This document shows, in pieces, positions 4,840 to 9,464 of a stretch of DNA of 9,464 nt; the first letter of the stretch is position 1; each line of letters begins with the position of its first letter. The notes below the pieces were generated by a model that was not told the origin of the DNA, ran no database searches, and saw only the letters and a list, made by a program, of their open reading frames with translations. The DNA is from an uncultured Porphyromonas sp. (lineage in GTDB: Bacteria; Bacteroidota; Bacteroidia; Bacteroidales; Porphyromonadaceae), in assembly GCA_900554935.1 (NCBI GenBank), contig USJF01000045.1:1-9464 (forward strand). The letters are read 5' to 3'. The position numbers and the translations under genes are program-made.

Positions 4840-7107
4840 TTAGTTCCTTAAATCAACTACAACACCCATCCTAAATACCGGTGGATATAGAGGATAGTAG
4901 GGCATTGTAAAGTGGTTTGGCTTTAATAGTAAAGCTCCCACATTGTAGTACTTAACAAAGAAGCGAGCCCTCTTAAGGTGAGCATTGGCATAAGCATTGA
5001 TCAAAGGGGCTTCACCACCGATCTTAATATCATTTTGTGGTCTAAATTGCTGCGTACTTGGTTCATAATAAGGTGCATAGTAGGCAGTGTGCCACTTGGC
5101 CTCTACGCCTAGCTGAAGCGTCATCACCTTAGCAATGAGTAGCTTGAAGTAGAAGTTGGAGTAAGCCGAAATCATAGGCAAAGGGGTGATCTCTTGGTTG
5201 CTACTATTTTGCCAAATTACGCTATTCTCCCAATTGAGGATACTCCAACTAAAGTTCTGGTCTAGTCCCACCGCAAGAACTCTCGTATTCACTTCCCTTT
5301 GCATCGGAATGCCTTTAATATTCGGTGCGATAGGGTTTTGGAGCGTTTCGAAATTAGCGAAGATACGACTCTTGGTGAAAGGAATATACATAGAGCCTCC
5401 CATTCTCAGCAGTTGAATCATCTTGAGCGACCTATCCCACTCGTGTAGACTTGCCTTGAATCGTCTTAGATAGTAAGAAGGTTTGATGTTTTGGAAATCA
5501 GCATTTGCCGAGACCGTCACAGTATGCCCGAATAATGGAATGTGAGTGTTCAGCTTGCCACTTACCTCCACCTCACCGGCTTGTGCTCCAATAAGCGTTA
5601 CCTGTCCCCAAGCATAGTAGTCAAAGTATTTGAAAGAGTTGCTATTGATCCGACCTCCTACCGATAGGCTATTTTCACTCTCTTCGTTCTTCTCTACTTT
5701 GTCAATTTCTAGGCGCTGAGCATCTGCCCAATTCATAAGAGGCTGTGAATATTTACGATAATCGTGGGCCACAAATGCGGCAATGCCCATCTTCGCCCAC
5801 TTCTTGAAGCCCTCTAGCACCTCGATCCCTATGCTATTACTAATGCAAAGAGCGTAGAAAGAGTCGTTTGGAAAGTAGCGTGATCCAGCGGGGCGGGGAA
5901 TTACAGGGTTAGGGTACTCTTTTTCAAACTTTGGGTCGAGTGATACCCATTCTCTTGTCCCTTGCTCTAATTGAAAGTCGTGGAATATAGCTGCAACAGG
6001 TACAAACTCTCGATCAGCTTTCTCCTCCTCATCATCCGTTTGCTCCTCTTCAGTCGGTGCCTCGGCCTGTCCCGAAGACTTTCCAAGGCGACGACGCCCT
6101 TGCGTTTGTGAAGAGGTCGGTGTGGTGGCAAGTGTATCTACTGGGAGTTCCGTTGGTGGCGCAATGAGACTATCGGCTGGTAGTCCTGTACCATTTTCCA
6201 TCGGAGGTTGACCTAAGCTAGAACTATCTAACTCCTGCTTTGCCACTTCTTTATCCAGTCTATTTCCGTCTTTATCTTGGTAAAAGCCGAATCTAAACTT
6301 ATGGTGCAATCGACCCGACCCATAGACCATTCTATTCCATGTGGACTTGTACTTAGTTGGGATATCCTTGGGGAGTAGGGTACGTCGGCCATCAGTGAAG
6401 TCGTCGGGATTAGTAATTGCCCGCATATCTGTAATACCTCCACTCTCCTGATTTGTCGCATTGGTATTACCTACCGAAGCGTATGCTTGGTATCGGTCGC
6501 CTCTATAGTATGAAAATACTCGGTAGGTAAAGTTTTTGCTCGCTGTTTGGGCATAGTAACCATTGGCATAGTCAATATCAATATCCCCTCCTAAGCTCCA
6601 CTTCTTGCCGAGGTTGGAGGAAAAGGTAAAGGTGAAGTTTTGCTCCTTATTTTCATTGCTTCCCACTGTTAGGTATTTCAGTAGCGTATAAGGCGTCTTG
6701 GTATCGTACCATTGCATCCGCTCTTTATTGCGAAATAGGTGTTCGTATGGCTGAGTGAAGAAGAACTGCCCCCAACGATTGATAGGTCTATCGAAGTAGA
6801 TCTTTGATTGGTAGGGTGCAGCGTATGTGCCTGCATAAGCTTCGGCAACGCTAAACCCCTCAATAAAGGCACGCCGATGATAATTGAGCATCATCGTATC
6901 TATAGGTGCACTCTGCAGGTCGCCAGTTCGTGGCGTTAGGTAGAAGGAAAAGAGACTCTTCAGACGATCTCTATCCGAATCATCATAGTCATCTTTCTTC
7001 TCTTTTCGCTCCCGCAACTGCTTGTCCATATCTATCTGTGCATAGGTCTCTAGTCCAGATAAAGATATGAATAGACAGAAAATGAGTATTTGGTATCTCA
7101 GCTTCAT
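4840..7107 (-). CDS. Putative outer-membrane beta-barrel porin (Porin_10-like)
   Basis: A 755-residue exported protein. The N-terminus has a clear type I signal peptide: MKLR, a hydrophobic core (ILIFCLFISLSG) and a likely cleavage after TYA (about residue 23). A charged Lys/Asp-rich stretch follows (about 29-50). The rest is rich in alternating aromatic/polar strands typical of beta barrels, for example FTFTFSSNLGKKWSLGGDIDI and YRVFSYYRGDRYQAYASVG, and it ends on a final strand with RMGVVVDLRN. The layout resembles the Bacteroidota 'putative porin' family (Porin_10). A Pro/Thr/Glu/Asp-rich, probably disordered insert (about 285-366) splits the barrel sequence. Cargo is unknown. I chose the ATG at 7107 because it gives a 4-base ATGA overlap with pyrC and starts directly at the signal peptide; a GTG at 7113 would add two residues. 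With the anchored solute-binding-fold protein downstream it forms a small envelope pair. Confidence 0.75.
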   Translation of the reverse strand: MKLRYQILIFCLFISLSGLETYAQIDMDKQLRERKEKKDDYDDSDRDRLKSLFSFYLTPRTGDLQSAPIDTMMLNYHRRAFIEGFSVAEAYAGTYAAPYQSKIYFDRPINRWGQFFFTQPYEHLFRNKERMQWYDTKTPYTLLKYLTVGSNENKEQNFTFTFSSNLGKKWSLGGDIDIDYANGYYAQTASKNFTYRVFSYYRGDRYQAYASVGNTNATNQESGGITDMRAITNPDDFTDGRRTLLPKDIPTKYKSTWNRMVYGSGRLHHKFRFGFYQDKDGNRLDKEVAKQELDSSSLGQPPMENGTGLPADSLIAPPTELPVDTLATTPTSSQTQGRRRLGKSSGQAEAPTEEEQTDDEEEKADREFVPVAAIFHDFQLEQGTREWVSLDPKFEKEYPNPVIPRPAGSRYFPNDSFYALCISNSIGIEVLEGFKKWAKMGIAAFVAHDYRKYSQPLMNWADAQRLEIDKVEKNEESENSLSVGGRINSNSFKYFDYYAWGQVTLIGAQAGEVEVSGKLNTHIPLFGHTVTVSANADFQNIKPSYYLRRFKASLHEWDRSLKMIQLLRMGGSMYIPFTKSRIFANFETLQNPIAPNIKGIPMQREVNTRVLAVGLDQNFSWSILNWENSVIWQNSSNQEITPLPMISAYSNFYFKLLIAKVMTLQLGVEAKWHTAYYAPYYEPSTQQFRPQNDIKIGGEAPLINAYANAHLKRARFFVKYYNVGALLLKPNHFTMPYYPLYPPVFRMGVVVDLRN

Positions 7108-8447
7108 CTCCACTCTTTGTGATCAAACGTGAGTGGGCGAGCTGCTTTTGGAAGGTTCTCTACCACCTTCCCATCTTTCACCACTTCAGTGCCATTGATA
7201 AAGGTCGATACGACGCTGTGAGCAAAGGTATGCCCCTCTAGTGGGCTCCAACCACACTTGCTAGCGATATTCTCTTTCGTTACAGTCCACGGCTTCTTGG
7301 GGTCTACTAAGACTAAGTCTGCAAAGTAGCCCTCGCGGATATATCCACGCTTTTCGACTTCAAATAGATTCGCCGGATTGTGGCACATACACTCCACTAC
7401 CCGCTCTGTACTGAATACCCCTTGATCAGCTAGCTCCAGCATCATCAGTAATGAGTGCTGTACCAATGGACCACCTGAAGCTGCGGTGAGGGCACCACCC
7501 TCTTTCTCAGACAGAAGGTGTGGGGCGTGGTCGGTGGCAATGATATTAAGCTTGCCACACCTTACTGCCTCTCTCAGTGCTTCCCTATCTTTGAGCGTTT
7601 TAATGGCGGGATTCCACTTGATGCGGGTGCCAAGACGCTCATAATCTTGATCGGTAAACCAGAGATGGTGGACACAGACCTCACCCGTGATGTGCTGACT
7701 CTCGTCCAGTAGCTCCAGCTCTTTAGCTGTGCTTAGGTGTAGGATATGTAGCTTCGCTCCTGCCTCCTTAGCGAGGTTGCTTGCTTTAAGACTACTTTCA
7801 TAGCATGCTTCAGCACTTCTAATGATGGGGTGCCACTTCACATCTGGGTCGCTACCCACTTCAGCAATGACTTTGGCTTTATTGCGTTGGATCACCTCCT
7901 CACTTTCACAGTGAGTGGCAATAAGCAGGGGCGAATCTTTGAAAATAGCTCGTAGTGCATCGTCGTGATCTACCAACATATTGCCTGTTGATGCCCCCAT
8001 AAATACCTTTACTCCAGGGGTGAATTTCCTATCTACTTGCGTGAGTAGTGGAGCATTGTCATTGGTGGCACCAAAGTAAAAGGCATAATTGGCAAAGGAA
8101 CTTTTCTTCGCGATCTCCATCTTGTCCTTCCACGCCTCTAAGGTGATAGTTTGTGGCATTGTATTGGGCATCTCCATATAACTGGTCACACCTCCTAGGA
8201 TAGCGGCGCGGCTTTCGGAGGCAATATCCCCCTTGTGCGTCAACCCTGGCTCCCTAAAGTGCACTTGGTCATCTATCACTCCAGGAAGACAGAGAAGTCC
8301 ATCGGCTTCAATCACTTCATCGGCAGAAGGAAGCTCATCATTACACGTGTAAATGCGAGCTATCTCTTCGCCTTCAATTAAAAGTGAGGCGTGCTCTAGC
8401 TTTTGCCTTTCGTTGATTATGGTCGCTCCTTTGATTAGAATGGACAT
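7104..8447 (-). CDS. pyrC: Dihydroorotase (pyrimidine synthesis)
   Basis: A 447-residue amidohydrolase-superfamily protein that should interconvert N-carbamoyl-aspartate and dihydroorotate in de novo UMP synthesis. Visible landmarks: the first metal-site block GVIDDQVHFREPG (56-68), EMPNT (92-96, substrate contact), VKVFMGAS (146-153) with K147 as the likely carboxylated bridging lysine, H179 in THCES, H237 in ILHLST, D306 in ATDHAPH (304-310), and a C-terminal beta-sandwich part ending near 440. Length fits class I dihydroorotases. Most dihydroorotases have DxHxH in the first block; here the first histidine is Gln61, a trait I recall from the Bacteroidota DDQVHFREPG subfamily. The other metal residues are kept, so activity is likely. 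Start is 16 bases after the mannosyltransferase stop, with only a weak GAGAG upstream; the stop overlaps the porin ATG. Confidence 0.92.
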   Translation of the reverse strand: MSILIKGATIINERQKLEHASLLIEGEEIARIYTCNDELPSADEVIEADGLLCLPGVIDDQVHFREPGLTHKGDIASESRAAILGGVTSYMEMPNTMPQTITLEAWKDKMEIAKKSSFANYAFYFGATNDNAPLLTQVDRKFTPGVKVFMGASTGNMLVDHDDALRAIFKDSPLLIATHCESEEVIQRNKAKVIAEVGSDPDVKWHPIIRSAEACYESSLKASNLAKEAGAKLHILHLSTAKELELLDESQHITGEVCVHHLWFTDQDYERLGTRIKWNPAIKTLKDREALREAVRCGKLNIIATDHAPHLLSEKEGGALTAASGGPLVQHSLLMMLELADQGVFSTERVVECMCHNPANLFEVEKRGYIREGYFADLVLVDPKKPWTVTKENIASKCGWSPLEGHTFAHSVVSTFINGTEVVKDGKVVENLPKAARPLTFDHKEWR

Positions 8448-8463
8448 GGTCTCTCGTTTTCTT

Positions 8464-9231
8464 TTAATCTTCTAGTTGTACGCTTCCTTTCTGAGGGAAT
8501 TTGCGTGTCATACCCCACCAACGTAGCTTGAGTACCCCGAAGAAAGCTTCTCCAAAAATGCTACTATTCATCTTGCTGGTGCCAAGTACGCGATTAACGA
8601 ATACGATAGGCACCTCGGCCAATTTAAAGCCACACATCTTGGCCGTGTACTTCATCTCGATCTGAAAGGCATAGCCCTTGAAATGGATCTCATCTAAGTC
8701 GATAGTCCTAAGTACTTCTGCTCTGTAACAAACAAAGCCAGCGGTGGCGTCATTCACCTTCATCCCTGTGACGATACGGACATACTTCGAGGCAAAGTAG
8801 CTCATCAGTACCCTCCCTAGTGGCCAATTCACCACATTAACACCCTTAACATATCTCGAGCCGATAGCTAGATCAGCACCTTCTATAGCACATGCTTCGT
8901 AGAGACGGACTAGGTCTTTTGGGTTGTGGCTAAAGTCGGCATCCATCTCGAGAATGTAATCGTATCTCTTCTCTAGCGCCCACTTAAATCCCGCAATATA
9001 GGCAGTTCCAAGGCCTTGCTTCCCTTTACGCTCCAGAATATGCACTCTCCCAGGATATTCTTCAATGATCTTGTGGACTTCCTTGGCGGTGCCATCGGGT
9101 GAATTATCGTCTACTACTAGCACATCAAAAGGAATTGGCAGATCCATTACTGCCTCAATAATTGCCCTGATATTTTCAATCTCATTATAGGTAGGGATGA
9201 TTACCAACCTTCTATCGCCATCTCTAGTCAT
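8464..9231 (-). CDS. Polyprenol-phosphate mannosyltransferase (dolichol-P-mannose synthase-like, GT2)
   Basis: A 255-residue GT-A-fold glycosyltransferase of family 2. It shows the opening strand VIIPTYNEIENI (10-21), VVDDNSPDGT (39-48), GLGTAYIAGF (73-82), the DXD-type metal motif in MDADFSHNP (96-104), GSRY (124-127), DATAGF (161-166), QIEMKY (190-195) and the R-x-x-G-x-SKM block (214-221). These fit DPM1-like enzymes, which move mannose (or a related sugar) from a GDP-sugar to polyprenyl phosphate on the cytoplasmic face of the membrane. No transmembrane helix or GtrA-like domain follows, so it is the short soluble form. The lipid-linked sugar would feed protein O-glycosylation or surface glycans; the precise sugar is inferred from family. 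The ATG overlaps the stop of the small membrane protein gene by 4 bases. Confidence 0.88.
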   Translation of the reverse strand: MTRDGDRRLVIIPTYNEIENIRAIIEAVMDLPIPFDVLVVDDNSPDGTAKEVHKIIEEYPGRVHILERKGKQGLGTAYIAGFKWALEKRYDYILEMDADFSHNPKDLVRLYEACAIEGADLAIGSRYVKGVNVVNWPLGRVLMSYFASKYVRIVTGMKVNDATAGFVCYRAEVLRTIDLDEIHFKGYAFQIEMKYTAKMCGFKLAEVPIVFVNRVLGTSKMNSSIFGEAFFGVLKLRWWGMTRKFPQKGSVQLED

Positions 9232-9464
9232 GACTTGTTCTCCTTTCTCAAAGCTCTATCCTTTGCAAATAGAGCGTAGATATAAAATACCGTAGCTACT
9301 GCAAATAGTGGTAGCCAAATATGAGAGCCTTGGATCATAAAACCACCAGAGACCATATACATCAGTAGTCCTATAAAAGTCATCCGATCAAGTCGGCGAA
9401 CCCTTTTGGTATCGGTCGCTACCTTACGGCTAATCTGCAGAAGGGCACCAAGAGCAGCCATGCC
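9228..9464 (-). CDS. Small integral membrane protein, C-terminal part (runs off window)
   Basis: I do not recognise a named family. The visible 78 codons show a hydrophobic end (GMAALGALLQI), a basic cytoplasmic-type loop (SRKVATDTKRVRRLDR, about residues 11-26 counting from the ATG at 9461), then two transmembrane segments (about 28-43 and 47-66), and a charged end. The ATG at 9461 is only three bases from the edge, the codon before it is GGC rather than a stop, and the opening residues look like the end of a membrane helix. I therefore think the gene starts outside the window and this is roughly the second half of a protein with about four helices. The stop overlaps the mannosyltransferase ATG (ATGA), so they are translationally coupled; a role with the polyprenol-phosphate sugar is only a guess from position. 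Confidence 0.6.
   Translation of the reverse strand, partial: GMAALGALLQISRKVATDTKRVRRLDRMTFIGLLMYMVSGGFMIQGSHIWLPLFAVATVFYIYALFAKDRALRKENKS

Noticed and set aside
6228..6461. Minus-strand open frame inside the porin gene
   Set aside because: Alternate frame of the porin with no family-like sequence.
7108..7113. GTG start of the porin at 7113
   Set aside because: It only adds two residues before the signal peptide; the ATG at 7107 gives the 4-base overlap pattern seen elsewhere in the window.

Overview
The window reads as a piece of a Bacteroidota chromosome, most likely from the Porphyromonas/Porphyromonadaceae side of the order Bacteroidales. The clues are a Porin_10-like outer-membrane protein, a dihydroorotase of the 'DDQVHFREPG' subfamily, a DAHP synthase with a C-terminal chorismate mutase, a soluble polyprenol-phosphate mannosyltransferase, moderate GC by eye, and mostly absent Shine-Dalgarno sequences. 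No mobile element, CRISPR array, tRNA or rRNA is visible. Family names come from reading motifs by eye, not from a database search.

All nine genes lie on the minus strand, so they are transcribed from right to left. In that order they are: (1) the C-terminal part of a small membrane protein, cut by the right edge; (2) a GT2 polyprenol-phosphate mannosyltransferase; (3) dihydroorotase pyrC; (4) a signal-peptide-bearing beta-barrel porin; (5) a membrane-anchored solute-binding-fold protein; (6) an RhlE-type DEAD-box RNA helicase; (7) a DHH/DHHA1 phosphoesterase of the NrnA type; (8) a three-domain protein, DAHP synthase + chorismate mutase + dihydroneopterin aldolase; (9) the N-terminal part of an iron-containing alcohol dehydrogenase, cut by the left edge.

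Packing is extreme. Three junctions are 4-base ATGA overlaps, one is an 8- or 14-base overlap, one is a 71-base overlap, and the other three are gaps of 16 to 18 bases. There is no room for a conventional promoter or terminator between genes, so the window looks like the inside of one long transcript. The functions are mixed: envelope glycosylation, pyrimidine synthesis, outer membrane/periplasm, RNA turnover, aromatic/folate metabolism and aldehyde/alcohol redox.

The most notable item is gene 8. Its FolB-like domain, with the expected catalytic residues, is fused in frame to the C-terminus of a DAHP synthase-chorismate mutase, and no start codon exists from which FolB could be made separately. 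The chorismate mutase part carries a short Leu/Gln-rich internal repeat where a substrate-binding arginine is normally found. The second item is the helicase/NrnA junction, where the ribosome-binding site and start of nrnA are embedded in a repeated purine-rich element that also encodes the basic tail of the helicase.
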